Shown here: one piece after another, positions 35,796-45,322 of the stretch
Layout: every line of letters begins with the position of its first letter
Numbering within the stretch: the first letter of the stretch is position 1
Made by a program: the position numbers and the translations under genes
The notes under the pieces: model-generated
What the model was told of the DNA's origin: nothing
The model's database searches: none
The model's input: only the letters and a program-made list of their open reading frames with translations
Assembly: GCA_013289825.1 (NCBI GenBank)
Contig: JABCZF010000031.1
Span: 1-45,417 of the forward strand
From: Acidobacteriota bacterium
Lineage (GTDB): Bacteria; Acidobacteriota; Terriglobia; Acidiferrales; UBA7541
Direction of reading: 5' to 3'
Length of the DNA: 45,417 nt

Positions 35796-38700
35796 TTACT
35801 TAGGAGGATGAACTGGTGTCACGAAGGCCAGAGATCCAGATTGGGAGCGCGTTTTCTCCAGGGCTGCCACGATGGCGTTCATATTGACGGGTTTCGAGAT
35901 GTAGTCGTCCATGCCGGCTGCGATACAGCGCTCGCGCGAGCCCTTGATGATATCGGCGGTCATGGCGATGATCGCAACGTGGCGGTCCTGAGCTTCGCGG
36001 CGGCGGATTTCTGTGGCGGCGTCATACCCGTTCATTTCCGGCATCTGGCAGTCCATGAAGATGACATCGTAGGGAAGCAACTCGAACATTTCCAGTGCCT
36101 CGATGCCGTTCGCGGCCACGTCGGCACGGAGTCCCAGCTTTCCGAGCAATCCGACCGCTAGCTTCTGGTTGACAACATTGTCTTCAGCCACGAGCACGCG
36201 TAGGTGCGAGCTTGTAAAACTGTCCTTCGATTTGGGTGTGTCGCTTTCGCCCAAGTGCTGGCGCTGAGTCCGTGGCCGCTCCGGTTGAACTGCCTGCTGT
36301 CTTTTGGACCATGTTTCGGTGAGAACACTCAACAAGTGCGACTGCCGCACCGGCTTAACCAGGTAGGCATCCACTACGGAACCTTCCGTCATGTGCATGT
36401 CGGATCGGTCGCCGATCGGGGCCAACAACACTACTATGATCGTGTTGCGCAAACCAGGATCGGCTTTGATGGCTGCTGCCACCGCAGCGCCATCGAAACC
36501 CGGCATCTGTTGGTCGAGGAGCGCGAAATGGTAGGGGTCGCCCTCCTGAAGGGCCGCTCTCAAGGCTCGTAAGGCCTGATCTGCTTCCGCATAGCTTCCA
36601 TTGCGCATACCCCAACTGGAGATCTGTTCGTGAAGCACCCGGCGATTCACGTCGTTGTCGTCCACGATCAGCACGCGCAGACCAGCCAGATCGGAGGCCG
36701 GGACCGAAGCCGGACCTTCGGTGCCCCGGGGTAACGCCATGGTGAAGACGAAGCGCGATCCTTCACCTAGTCGGCTTTCTACCGTAATCGAGCCGCCCAT
36801 GATCTCCACGAGCTGCTTGGAGATGGCCAGACCCAATCCCGTGCCGCCATAGCGGCGCGTGGTGGACGCATCGGCTTGGGTGAATTTGGCAAACAGAAGA
36901 GGAATCGTGTCCGGCGGTATTCCGATCCCGGTGTCGCTTACCGAGACCCGTATCCTGCCGGCCCCCTGTTCGTGCGGTTCGCGGTCCACCGCAATCAGAA
37001 CGTGCCCGCTTGGAGTGAACTTGATGGCATTGCCCACCAGATTCGTAATCACTTGGCGGATTCTGCCCCCGTCGCCGATGAAATTGCGGGGAGTGCCGGG
37101 CGGGTATTGCAAGATCAGCTCGATGTCCTTCTCCTGTGCTTTGGGGCCGAACATCTGTGCGACGTCTTCGATCACGGAGCAGAGGTCAAACGGAAAGGAC
37201 TCGACCTCCAGTTTGCCGGCCTCGATTTTCGAGAAATCGAGGATGTCGTTGATCACCGTCATCAGAGCCTCGCCCGACCCACGCACGATCTCGGCGTACT
37301 CCCGTTGTTCCGGTGTAAGGTTGGTGTCGAGGAGGAGTCCAGCCATGCCGATGACGCCGTTCATCGGGGTTCGGATCTCGTGGCTCATGTTGGCCAAAAA
37401 CTCGCTCTTGGCGCGGTTGGCTGCTTGGGCTTCGAACGAAGCTTGGCGCGCCTGCGCTTCGGCGATCTGCAATTCGTTGGTGCGCTCCTGCACGAGGCGG
37501 GTAAGGAGCTGTGCCGTTTTGTGAACGCTGCGCACGCGAAGCCGGTGGATTGCCGCAAGCGCCAGCACTCCCGTCAAAGCGGTCAAAAAGTAGAACACCC
37601 AGGTTTCGTAGAAGTACGGTGTCAGCCTGAACGAAATGGCGGCGCTTTGCTCGTTCCAGACGCCATCGCTGTTCGAAGCCGCGACCCGGAACCGGTACTC
37701 TCCCGGTTTTATTTGGTTGTAGAAGGCGGTCTGTTGCCCTGCCGCTTCGACCCAATCCGTGTCCCATCCCTCAAGCTTGTATCGAAAACGGACCTTGCCT
37801 GTCCCTAGGAGGTCGACGGCGGAGTAGTAGAACTCAAGGTGATTCCGTTTGTCGGGCGCTAGAACAATCGATCCATTGCGCGCTGAGTTTTCAAGGTGAG
37901 GCACGGTTGCAACGCCGTTCACAACGATTGGCTCACGATCCGCCACAAAGCCGTCGATCAGAACCGTCGGCTGGAACGGATCGGGTTTCCAAGCTGCTGA
38001 GTCGAGCACCGCCAGACCGCGCTCTGTCGCAAACCACTGCCGTCCATCGCGGCTCCGCATCGCGAGCGGGTGCGTGGAGGAGCTACAAGACGACGAGGGG
38101 AGGCCATCGTCGAGCCCGTAGTGCTCGACATTGACGGGCGGGCCGTGCGGTCCCTTGTAGGCGTCCAATGCCGTGCGAGAGACGCGAAGAATGCCGGACT
38201 CGGTTCCGAGCCACAGGTTCCCTTTCAGATCTCCGGTGATCTGCTCGATGCCGCTCACGATCCCCGCTTCCGCGCCAAACGCCGTAATAGCACCGTTCTT
38301 TAGCCGCACCAGTCCGGCCGGGGTGCCGACCCAGAGCGTGTTCTGCTCGTCTTCATAGACCACCGTCGTGGAGTCGTGCGGCATGCCCGAGCGAGCGTTA
38401 AATAGGGTTGACTTGCCGTTCTCGAAACGTGTCAGGCCGCCCCACGTGCCCACCCACACGGCTCCGCGAGAATCCTGGTATATCTCTCGAACGGCGAGCG
38501 ACCCTAGACCATCCTCAACGCCATAATGCGTCCAAGTACCGTGTTGGAACACCTCCAGGCCCTGCCGCGTCGTGCCCACCCAAAGGCTGCCCTCCCGATC
38601 TTCGAGCACAACTCGAACGCCGGATCTGAGGGTAGCGGGCTGGTGCGGCGTTATGACCGACTCGTTTTCCAAACGAGCCACTCCGTAACTTGTGCCGATC

Positions 38701-39968
38701 CACAAACCGCCACCAGCCGCCCCGCAGAGGGCGTTAACGTGTAGGTGCGGGAGCCCGTCCTTCGTCGTGAATAGCCGCAACCGCCCGTCGGGGGTCAGCT
38801 CATTGAGGCCCTGGGGCCCGCCAATCCACATGTTCCCCCTCGCGTCCTCGTAAACGGAGTAAACATAATTGTCGGCTAGACCTTCTTTGGAACCGAAGCC
38901 TTCAAATAGGTGCGGGCGAAATCGATGTAGTTCGCCCGATCGCGTCCCAGCCCACACGTTTCCCTGCCTGTCCTCGAACAACGCCAGGACTTCGCTTTGG
39001 TCCGCCAGGAGCCGTGCTGGAGCGCTGCGCAGGCGAGATCCGTCGAGGGCGTTAAGCCCGCCGCCGGATTTGGATATCCACATGCCGCCGCGGGAGTCTT
39101 CGAGTACCGTGATCGCGTTGGAGACACCGCCGATCTGGTGCGGGACGGCGCGGCCTACCACGACGCTGTAGAGACCTACTTCGGCGGAGATCAGAGTCTC
39201 GCCGTGCCGGGTCCGCAAGATGCTTGAGACCGAGCCGCCGGGCAGGGGGATCTCCGCCACTTTGCCACCGCTAATCCGCAACGCCCGGCCAAGACTGCCA
39301 ACCCAAGTCTCGCCATCACTGCCGAAATATAGATAGCTCACCGGCCCCCGAAAGTTATCTGTATACATGGGCCGGAAGCGGCCGCCCTCGAACACAGCCA
39401 TACCGCTTTGCGTTCCAGCCCAGACACGCCCCTGCGCGTCCACCGCGATCGAAAGCAGGTGATCGTCAGGTAATCCTTCGCTGCTTCCGTAATGCTCGAA
39501 TGTCCCCGGGCTCAGCGGGGCACCCGGCGTGTAGTGGAGCACGCCGCCGGAGAAGGTTGCCGCCCACAACCCCCCAACCTTGTCCGCTGCGAGCGCTGTG
39601 ATTTCGTTGTCGATAATCTGAGTTATGCCGGACTTCCGGAACCAGGTGAAACTCGCACCTCCGAAGCGCACCAGGCCATCGCCCGTGCCAAGCCACAAGT
39701 AGCCGTCAGCTGTCTGGGAGATGGCATTTACCGACGCTCCGGAAAGTCCGGCTTTCTGGTTCCAGTTGTATGCACTGAATCGATCCATGAAGTCGAGCTC
39801 GAGCACGCGAACAGGCTGGCTAGACGTCTCCGGCGCGGGTTGCGGCGCAGCCATGCCTGGCCAAAGAATGGCCGCCGCCGCAACGGCCAGCAGTTTCGGA
39901 TTTTGGCTTTTCGCGAACGATAGGTGCGCAAGAGCTCCATGCGCCAACTTCAGGGCTCGAGGTAACAT
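35796..39968 (-). CDS. Giant hybrid sensor kinase with reg_prop propeller and two receiver domains
   Basis: A 1390-residue one-protein phosphorelay of the two-component-propeller type. A short N-terminal hydrophobic segment (LLAVAAAAILWPGMAAP) is followed by about 14 reg_prop repeats (for example GGLWAATFSGGVLHY and GAVWVGTWGGLTRFENG) forming a periplasmic beta-propeller. A Y_Y_Y domain follows (FRYKLEGWDTDWVEA), then one membrane helix (YFLTALTGVLALAAIHRL). The cytoplasmic part has HisKA with His863 in MSHEIRTPMNG, HATPase (GNAIKFTPSG, DTGIGIPPD, GGTGLGLAI), a receiver with Asp1152 in LLDQQMPG and a second receiver with Asp1306 in FMDCQMPE. No HPt domain or DNA-binding output is attached, so phosphate must pass to a separate HPt protein. 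The signal is unknown; relatives often sense polysaccharides. Confidence 0.93.
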   Translation of the reverse strand: MLPRALKLAHGALAHLSFAKSQNPKLLAVAAAAILWPGMAAPQPAPETSSQPVRVLELDFMDRFSAYNWNQKAGLSGASVNAISQTADGYLWLGTGDGLVRFGGASFTWFRKSGITQIIDNEITALAADKVGGLWAATFSGGVLHYTPGAPLSPGTFEHYGSSEGLPDDHLLSIAVDAQGRVWAGTQSGMAVFEGGRFRPMYTDNFRGPVSYLYFGSDGETWVGSLGRALRISGGKVAEIPLPGGSVSSILRTRHGETLISAEVGLYSVVVGRAVPHQIGGVSNAITVLEDSRGGMWISKSGGGLNALDGSRLRSAPARLLADQSEVLALFEDRQGNVWAGTRSGELHRFRPHLFEGFGSKEGLADNYVYSVYEDARGNMWIGGPQGLNELTPDGRLRLFTTKDGLPHLHVNALCGAAGGGLWIGTSYGVARLENESVITPHQPATLRSGVRVVLEDREGSLWVGTTRQGLEVFQHGTWTHYGVEDGLGSLAVREIYQDSRGAVWVGTWGGLTRFENGKSTLFNARSGMPHDSTTVVYEDEQNTLWVGTPAGLVRLKNGAITAFGAEAGIVSGIEQITGDLKGNLWLGTESGILRVSRTALDAYKGPHGPPVNVEHYGLDDGLPSSSCSSSTHPLAMRSRDGRQWFATERGLAVLDSAAWKPDPFQPTVLIDGFVADREPIVVNGVATVPHLENSARNGSIVLAPDKRNHLEFYYSAVDLLGTGKVRFRYKLEGWDTDWVEAAGQQTAFYNQIKPGEYRFRVAASNSDGVWNEQSAAISFRLTPYFYETWVFYFLTALTGVLALAAIHRLRVRSVHKTAQLLTRLVQERTNELQIAEAQARQASFEAQAANRAKSEFLANMSHEIRTPMNGVIGMAGLLLDTNLTPEQREYAEIVRGSGEALMTVINDILDFSKIEAGKLEVESFPFDLCSVIEDVAQMFGPKAQEKDIELILQYPPGTPRNFIGDGGRIRQVITNLVGNAIKFTPSGHVLIAVDREPHEQGAGRIRVSVSDTGIGIPPDTIPLLFAKFTQADASTTRRYGGTGLGLAISKQLVEIMGGSITVESRLGEGSRFVFTMALPRGTEGPASVPASDLAGLRVLIVDDNDVNRRVLHEQISSWGMRNGSYAEADQALRALRAALQEGDPYHFALLDQQMPGFDGAAVAAAIKADPGLRNTIIVVLLAPIGDRSDMHMTEGSVVDAYLVKPVRQSHLLSVLTETWSKRQQAVQPERPRTQRQHLGESDTPKSKDSFTSSHLRVLVAEDNVVNQKLAVGLLGKLGLRADVAANGIEALEMFELLPYDVIFMDCQMPEMNGYDAATEIRRREAQDRHVAIIAMTADIIKGSRERCIAAGMDDYISKPVNMNAIVAALEKTRSQSGSLAFVTPVHPPK

Positions 39969-40650
39969 TGTTACTTTGCAATCACTCAGTTATCTACCTC
40001 CGGAATGTTGCTGATTAAAAAAATTCAAGCCGGATAGGATTCTCGTGAACGACAGTCAGGGCGCAAAGCGCTCGTCGCAATTTAGGAGGGGAGAAAAAGC
40101 GTACCCAATCGCTCGGGCTGCGTCTGTCCAGATTTGGACACTTTGGTGTCGCATGTTTCCCTGGCGAGTCAGTTCTTCGAGCGCGAACCGGAAAGAATGA
40201 AAACCTGGCGAGGGTAGCGTCCAAAACGTCGGGCGCGACCGAAATCCGCGTCTAACTGCGTCAAAAACTTGGGGTTCTAAAGAGAATTTTGGCGGTGGGA
40301 AGCCTTGTAAACTCAACTGCATCCACTAAAGGTATGGCGGAGAGGGTGGTGCGCTGGAACAACGCCTCAACACGGACACCAGCGATCATGTGGGACGGCA
40401 ACTGCCCTGCTCCTGCGCAGGCTCCGCCCAGTATCATGGTGGTCACGGAAAGACCTTCGAAAGCATACTGAGGCCTTGGCACCTACAACGCGCTTCCATC
40501 GCGTCCCCGGCCCAGACGGAAGTCGAACAACAGACGCGCCGCCCTTTTCGATGAAGCGATCCGCTCAGCTCTGATCAGGCAGTGAACCGATCATCATGGT
40601 TATACTCACGTAAGTACGGTGTTGGCGGAGCTTGAACGGGGACTTCTAAG
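39969..40650. other. Regulatory/intergenic region between hybrid kinase and hydrolase
   Basis: About 680 bp without a convincing gene. It should contain the minus-strand promoter of the hybrid kinase and the plus-strand promoter of the hydrolase. A palindrome TGTCCA-GATT-TGGACA lies at 40125-40140. Short ORFs on both strands between 40261 and 40482 overlap each other; the minus-strand one (YAFEGLSVTTMILGGACAG) has a protein-like look but no ribosome binding site, so I leave it uncalled. Confidence 0.4.
40125..40140. promoter_or_regulatory. Palindromic operator candidate TGTCCA-N4-TGGACA
   Basis: A perfect 6-bp inverted repeat with GATT spacer, about 160 bp upstream of the hybrid kinase start. 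An almost identical site (TGTCCAGATTTAGACA) lies at the end of the truncated XRE gene near 41.7 kb. The match over 16 bp with one difference suggests a common regulator. Confidence 0.5.
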
Positions 40651-41298
40651 ATGCAGGCGTTATCGCCGCACGACAAGAAACACACCCAAGAAGTGGTTGT
40701 TTACCACTCGGCGTATGGACTCAGGCCGGCAGTGATTGACTTTGCCGACAAACTGCGTTTGGCCGGGCATACCGTTCACACTCCCGATCTGTATGACGGC
40801 GAGGTGTTTAGCGATCGCAATCAGGTGGTCCGCAAGATCCAGGAACTCGGATTCGACAAATTGCTTGAACGGGCCGCTGCGGCCGTGGAGAAGCTACCGC
40901 ACATTTTGGTGTACGCCGGGTTTTCAAATGGAGGCGCTTGCGCGGAGTTGCTGGCCGCGACTCGCCCCGGAGCCCGAGGCGCAATCCTGATGCACGCACC
41001 ACTGATGGTGCGCGACCTCGGGTGGAAGGTGTGGCCGTCAGATGTCCATGTGCAAGTGCATTTTGCGGATAAGGACCCGATAAGAAATCAAGCAGTGGTC
41101 GATGCCCTCGGGGTGAAGGTGCGTCAATCCGGGTCGAACTTCGAGCAGTTCGACTATGACGCACCGGGACACTTGTTCTCCGATTCGGCCCTTCCAGCCT
41201 ACGATGCGAAGGCGGCTGAGTTGATGACGACGCGGGTGCTGGATTTTCTCGGTGGGATCGGAAGGTTAGTGGCTGATCAAAGCACCCGAGAATCCTAA
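40651..41298 (+). CDS. Dienelactone hydrolase-family alpha/beta hydrolase
   Basis: The 215-residue protein has the dienelactone hydrolase fold. VVVYHSAYGLRPAVIDFADKL forms the N-terminal strand-turn-helix. The nucleophile elbow GFSNGG has Ser92 in place of the Cys of classical DLH. The acid is Asp140 or Asp142 in FADKDP, and the base is His174 in DAPGHLFSD. It is a small soluble hydrolase of unknown substrate. The start ATG lacks a strong ribosome binding site but agrees with the fold's N-terminus. Confidence 0.88.
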   Translation: MQALSPHDKKHTQEVVVYHSAYGLRPAVIDFADKLRLAGHTVHTPDLYDGEVFSDRNQVVRKIQELGFDKLLERAAAAVEKLPHILVYAGFSNGGACAELLAATRPGARGAILMHAPLMVRDLGWKVWPSDVHVQVHFADKDPIRNQAVVDALGVKVRQSGSNFEQFDYDAPGHLFSDSALPAYDAKAAELMTTRVLDFLGGIGRLVADQSTRES

Positions 41299-41516
41299 CT
41301 GTTGATTACAGGCGTTCTCACAAATAATCACGACATTGTCAACCGTGCATTTCCCCTGACGCATCCCGAGAAGAAATCCGAAAGCGCATCTTCAAAAAAG
41401 GCCTAGTGCCCGATTGCGAAAGTCGCACCGAAGCGCTGCCAACATAAATTGAATCGAGATTACTTGCAGACGTTCCTTAGCTTGCCTTCCACTCGCCTTG
41501 GAATAATCCCGCCACT
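41299..41516. other. Spacer before truncated XRE gene
   Basis: I see no gene, hairpin or strong promoter in this spacer. Confidence 0.35.
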
Positions 41517-41693
41517 ATGGTCATAGGCGACAGACTACACGAACTTCGCGAACAAAAGAGCTTTAGCCAGGGCCACATCGAAAAGCGTGCCGCTTTGCTC
41601 CGGTGCTACATCTCCCGCGTCGAGAACGGCCATACCGTGCCGGCCATCGAGACCCCGGAAAAGCTGGCGCGTGGCGAATCTGTCCAGATTTAG
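41517..41693 (+). pseudogene. Truncated XRE-family helix-turn-helix regulator
   Basis: The 58-codon frame begins MVIGDRLHELREQKSFSQGH and continues IEKRAALLRCYISRVENGHT, a typical Cro/C1-type HTH common in Acidobacteria. It breaks off after ETPEKLARG, where family members would continue with a LYQLF-type segment and a C-terminal tail. The frame ends inside a TGTCCAGATTTAGACA palindrome, so the 3' part seems to have been replaced. It could still express a bare HTH domain; loss of function is more likely. Confidence 0.6.
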
Positions 41694-41696
41694 ACA
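41681..41696. promoter_or_regulatory. Second TGTCCA-type palindrome
   Basis: TGTCCAGATTTAGACA differs in one base from the perfect palindrome at 40125. It overlaps the end of the truncated regulator frame and lies 40 bp upstream of the next small gene, where it could act as an operator. Confidence 0.45.
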
Positions 41697-41736
41697 GTCT
41701 TACGGTACGGGTCGCAGTACGCTTGGTCGTGAGAAT

Positions 41737-41910
41737 ATGACAGACCTGACACCGCAACTGTTGCTTGCCGTCCCTTGTCCTACATGTGGAGTGGATGCGG
41801 GTAAGCATTGCTTGTTGCACACTGGCGAGCTGAGTCCTGACCCGCATATCGATAGAAAGCTTGAGGCGATTGAGGCGATTGAGACACAGAAGATACCAAA
41901 CCAAGGCTGA
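41737..41910 (+). CDS. Small CPxCG-type zinc-binding protein
   Basis: A 57-residue protein with CPTCGVDAGKHCLLHTG near its middle. This is a C-x2-C-x7-C-x2-H arrangement like the short zinc-finger proteins found in phage and acidobacterial accessory regions. GAGAAT precedes the ATG, a poor ribosome binding site. Its function is unknown; it may be the product of the region controlled by the palindrome just upstream. Confidence 0.5.
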   Translation: MTDLTPQLLLAVPCPTCGVDAGKHCLLHTGELSPDPHIDRKLEAIEAIETQKIPNQG

Positions 41911-41967
41911 GAAAACGCTGATGGCAGCCTATGGCACTGACTATACCGGCTAATTCAATAGAGAGAA

Positions 41968-42135
41968 TCACTTCGGAAACGGCCCGGCCACGACTGTCCC
42001 ATGAATTGACGCCTCCCAGGTTCTCTTGCAGTGGGCGCCCTCGGCTGCACGTTCAACGTAGGTACTCGCGCCTAGAGTAGGAACAACCGCAAGCAAATTC
42101 ATCTTGTGGCAGTGGGGGCAAATCAGATCGAGCAA
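41968..42135 (-). CDS. Possible small CPHC-motif protein
   Basis: A minus-strand frame of 55 codons with a TTG start reads LLDLICPHCHKMNLLAVVPT and later AHCKRTWEASIHG. One CxxC knuckle plus a later HC suggests a small zinc-binding protein, but no ribosome binding site is visible. The frame could begin further upstream or be chance. Confidence 0.25.
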   Translation of the reverse strand: MLDLICPHCHKMNLLAVVPTLGASTYVERAAEGAHCKRTWEASIHGTVVAGPFPK

Positions 42136-42315
42136 AATGTGTTCTAGTGGAGGAATGGTCGCCTTGTGGGGGCTCCTCTTCCACGCCTGTCCACTGTGGC
42201 CTCCTTTCCGTCCACCGCAAGGACTTAGTTAGTAAAATATCCCCTTCAGCATTTATACGACGCCGTAATCATCTTAGTGTGAAGCCAAGCCCATCAACGA
42301 AATATCCTCCCGGTG

Positions 42316-42342
42316 AGGAAGCGAAGGAGCCTGGTATATAAT
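42316..42342 (+). promoter_or_regulatory. Promoter of tRNA-Leu
   Basis: A perfect TATAAT (42337-42342) lies 8 bp before the tRNA's 5' end. The -35 region is weak: no TTGACA-like box stands at the right distance. The GC-rich spacing just before the tRNA fits stable RNA promoters. Confidence 0.45.
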
Positions 42343-42350
42343 GCGTCTGT

Positions 42351-42435
42351 GGGCTTGTGGCGGAACTGGCAGACGCGCATGACTTAGGATCATGTCCCGC
42401 AAGGGGTGGAGGTTCGAGTCCTCTCAGGCCCACCA
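42351..42435 (+). tRNA. tRNA-Leu (anticodon UAG)
   Basis: The 85-nt gene folds completely. The acceptor stem GGGCUUG/CAGGCCC has one U-G pair. The D-arm starts GCGGAACUGG. The anticodon stem is CAUGA/UCAUG with loop CUUAGGA, so the anticodon is UAG. A long variable arm with UCCCGCAAGGGG follows, as expected for Leu. The T-arm is GGUUCGAGUCC. The discriminator A and an encoded CCA end the gene, and a six-T run follows 2 bp later. It reads CUN codons, mainly CUA/CUG. Confidence 0.93.
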
Positions 42436-42564
42436 GATTTTTTCAAAAATGGCGATTCTTCGGTGCCATCACTCGCTTTTAGGCGCTCAAAACCGGCTGC
42501 CAGCTCCACTTAATGCCCGTCTCTAAGAAGACGAAACCGTTCGCCGCAGAAAGAGCATCCACGC

Positions 42565-43008
42565 TCAATGTTGTGCTTGCGGTTCTTGCGCGGCGGCGTG
42601 CTCTTTAGCGCTGGTGACGATGGCATCGAAGCGGCGATCACCGTGTAAAGACTTGAGGTCGGAATCGGATTCCATGTCCAGAGCTGACGGGAGCAGTCTG
42701 TGTTCCAGGGACTGGCGGAGAAAGGTAATAGCTTCGTCGCCGCGACCCGAGCGTGCCAAGATACAGGCCAAATCGTAGACGGCCCCTGCGGTCCACGGGT
42801 GATCGGGTCCAGAGCCGCGTGTCCGCAGGTCGACGGTGTCGCGTTCCAGTTTCTCGGCCTCCGCATAGCGCCCCAACTCCGAAAGTGAGTTGGCCAAGTT
42901 TTCCATAGTGCGCAGAGTATCCGGATGCTCGGGCCCCAGGACTCGGCGTTGTATCTCCACCAGTTCTTTCTCTATTTTCTCTGATTCCGCCCAGCGGCCC
43001 CCGCGATC
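42565..43008 (-). pseudogene. C-terminal TPR fragment
   Basis: The frame encodes tetratricopeptide repeats of the kinesin-light-chain style: RRVLGPEHPDTLRTMENLAN, then TVDLRTRGSGPDHPWTAGAVYDLA, then EAITFLRQSLEHRL. It opens directly after an in-frame TGA with GGRWAESEKIEKELVEIQRR, in the middle of a repeat, so the N-terminal part is missing. Such TPR arrays often end acidobacterial serine/threonine kinases or SARP-like proteins. The neighbouring kinase gene stops only 38 bp away on the same strand. Confidence 0.6.
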
Positions 43009-43045
43009 TCATAGGGTCGATTACTACCCGCCGCGAGACTCATTT

Positions 43046-45322
43046 CTACTTCAACTCGGCATCCCAGTTCATCACCAGCGTGAGCGGCTCGGCTTTCACC
43101 GCAGCGAACGACGTCACCGCGAACCGATCTCCTTTCGGAGAAACATCAAACGGCTGCCGCTGAAACAACGGTGTCCCTCCCCGCGACAACGAAAAGCCCA
43201 TCAAAAAAAGCGATTCCGGCGCTTCCAGCCGTAAACCCGAACCCTCATTGGCTACTCCCACTGTCATCAACTGACCGCCCATCGAGAGATAGAAAAGCTC
43301 TTTGCCATCCCGCCGCCACACCGGGGAGAATCCTCCGTGATTTGAGACCTGTAGCTTCGTAACGCCGTCCGGGAATGACGCCACATAAATCTCCGCGGCC
43401 CCCGACTCCTCCGAACTGTAGGCGATCCATCGCCCATTCGGAGAGAAGACCGGCGCATCCTTCTCATAGTCGGATTGCAGGAACGCGAACGGCTTTCGAT
43501 CTCCGCTCATCGGCAGAATCCAAATGTCGAACTTATCCTTCGTTAGCTGGACATCCTGCTGCATGTACGCAAGGAACCGGCCGTCGCCTGACCACGACCA
43601 TGGCCTCTTCACTTCTGCAGAATCGAGAAGCAGCTCTTCCTTGCTCGCAGCCGTTGCCGATTTTACGAAAAGGCCTGTGCCCTTCGCCGTCTTGGATGCG
43701 TAGGCGACCCGGTTTCCATCGGGCGACCACACCGCGTCCCTTGCCGATTGCGAAAAAGTGAACCGCGTGTGTACCCCCCTCGCCAAATCAAACAGCCACA
43801 CGTCTGCCTTCGCAAATCCAGCCGGGTCGGAAGACGTTACCGCGATTTTCTGTCCATCGGGTGAAATCCGCACATGCGCAAGGTTCGCCTGTCCGATGGG
43901 CACTTTTCCAACTGGCTTGCCGGACCGATCTACCCAAGAAAGTTGATCTGCGTTGAGAGTCCCGCCATTTTGCACAACCATAATCCCGTTTTGCGAGATG
44001 CTGAAAATGGCCACGCTTTGGCTTTCAGAAAAGAGAACGTGTTCTGCCACCGGCACGGCGCTGCCGGAAAGTTCCATTCTTGTGGCATTAAACGACTGCG
44101 CCAGGAGGCTGCCTTCTCGCCACCAGACCAGATGTCCGCCCGACGGTGAATACGCTGCCTGGGCCTCCGAACGGAGAATCAATTTCGTCTGTTGTGAGTC
44201 CACGCTCCCCAGGTAAATCCCGGAAGCCTTGCCTCTCGCAAAATACAGAAAGTGGCGCCCGTCTGGCAGGAAGTACGGCCACCGATGCGACGTTTCCGCT
44301 CGCGATTCATCGAGCTTCGTCACTGCCAAGGGTGTGCCGCCAGAATCGGCAACTCGAAAAAGCCCTGCCGTAATGTATGGCGTGAAGACGATAATGCCTT
44401 CCTTGTTCCAAGTTCCCCCGCGCCCGTCCACCGCGTCACAAAGAGGCTGTACGGGTCCTCCCGACGCCTCGACTTTCTTCAACTTGCCATCGGCAAAAAA
44501 CCCAACGAACCGGCTGTCCGGCGACCAAAACGGATAGCTTGCCTCCTGTGTGCCCTGAAGTGGCCGAGCAGTGAGCGAATCAAGAGAACGCACCCATAGC
44601 AACCCTTCGCCAGCATCGTTCCGAGCCGGAATTACGAGCAAGTTTCCGTCCGGTGATATCGCTGCAGGTCCGCCAGAGACTCCGACTGGCGCGAATCTGG
44701 CGTTTTCCGGCGGGAGGATGGACGTACGGATGACTCTTGGCTCCTCCTTGCGCAGTCGCAGGACGAGCCCCACGGCGAGTGTTGTGGCAAAAGCGGTCGC
44801 GATCGCGGCGATTCCCCACGCGAACCACTCACGCCGAGTTCTGCCGCCTCTTTCAGAGATTACAGGCGCGCCTGCTTGCGACCCAGACTCTCCAATCCAA
44901 TTCAATTCTAGCGCCAGATCGCGCGCGGCTTGCCAACGATCCTCTGGATCCTTCGCCAAGCAACGCCGAATCGCGTGATCCAGTGTCGCAGGCGTCATCG
45001 GTTTGATACTGCTGATCGGCGGTGGCTCTTTCTCCAGTATCGCTGACGCCACACTCAACTGGCTCTTTCCCTGAAATGCTTTCTGCCCCGTCAGCATCTC
45101 GTAAAGCACCGCGCCCAAAGAAAAAATGTCGCTCCGTCCGTCTACTTCCTTCCCTTCAATCTGTTCCGGCGACATGTACTGAATCGTGCCAACGATCGTG
45201 CCTTCAGCGGTCACTGGTGTCGTCTGCGTCGCCGCAGCCGTGAGCGTCATTCCCCCAAACAGCGGCCCCGTCGGCTTCGCCAATCCAAAATCGGCTCTGA
45301 GCAGGAATTCGTAGAGGCCCAA
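43046..45322 (-). pseudogene. Serine/threonine kinase C-lobe fused to PD40 (TolB-like) propeller, N-lobe missing
   Basis: The 758-residue frame enters a protein kinase at the DFG motif (ADFGLAKPTGP). It continues through TVIGTIQYMSPEQIEGKEVD, DIFSLGAVLYEMLTG and LDHAIRRCLAKDPEDRWQ. One membrane helix follows (WGIAAIATAFATTLAVGLVL), then about a dozen PD40/WD-like repeats (SPDGNLLVIPARNDAG, SPDSRFVGFFADG, SPNGRWIAYSSEESG). The ATP-binding P-loop, the VAIK lysine and the HRD catalytic loop are absent. The frame upstream of DFG (LGLYEFLLR and before) does not resemble kinase sequence to the window edge. It is therefore a decapitated kinase; the propeller could still be made but not as an active enzyme. 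Confidence 0.75.

Noticed and set aside
35211..36161. A 316-codon plus-strand frame across the Pnkp fragment and kinase end
   Set aside because: It runs antisense to two recognisable minus-strand products and shows no domain.
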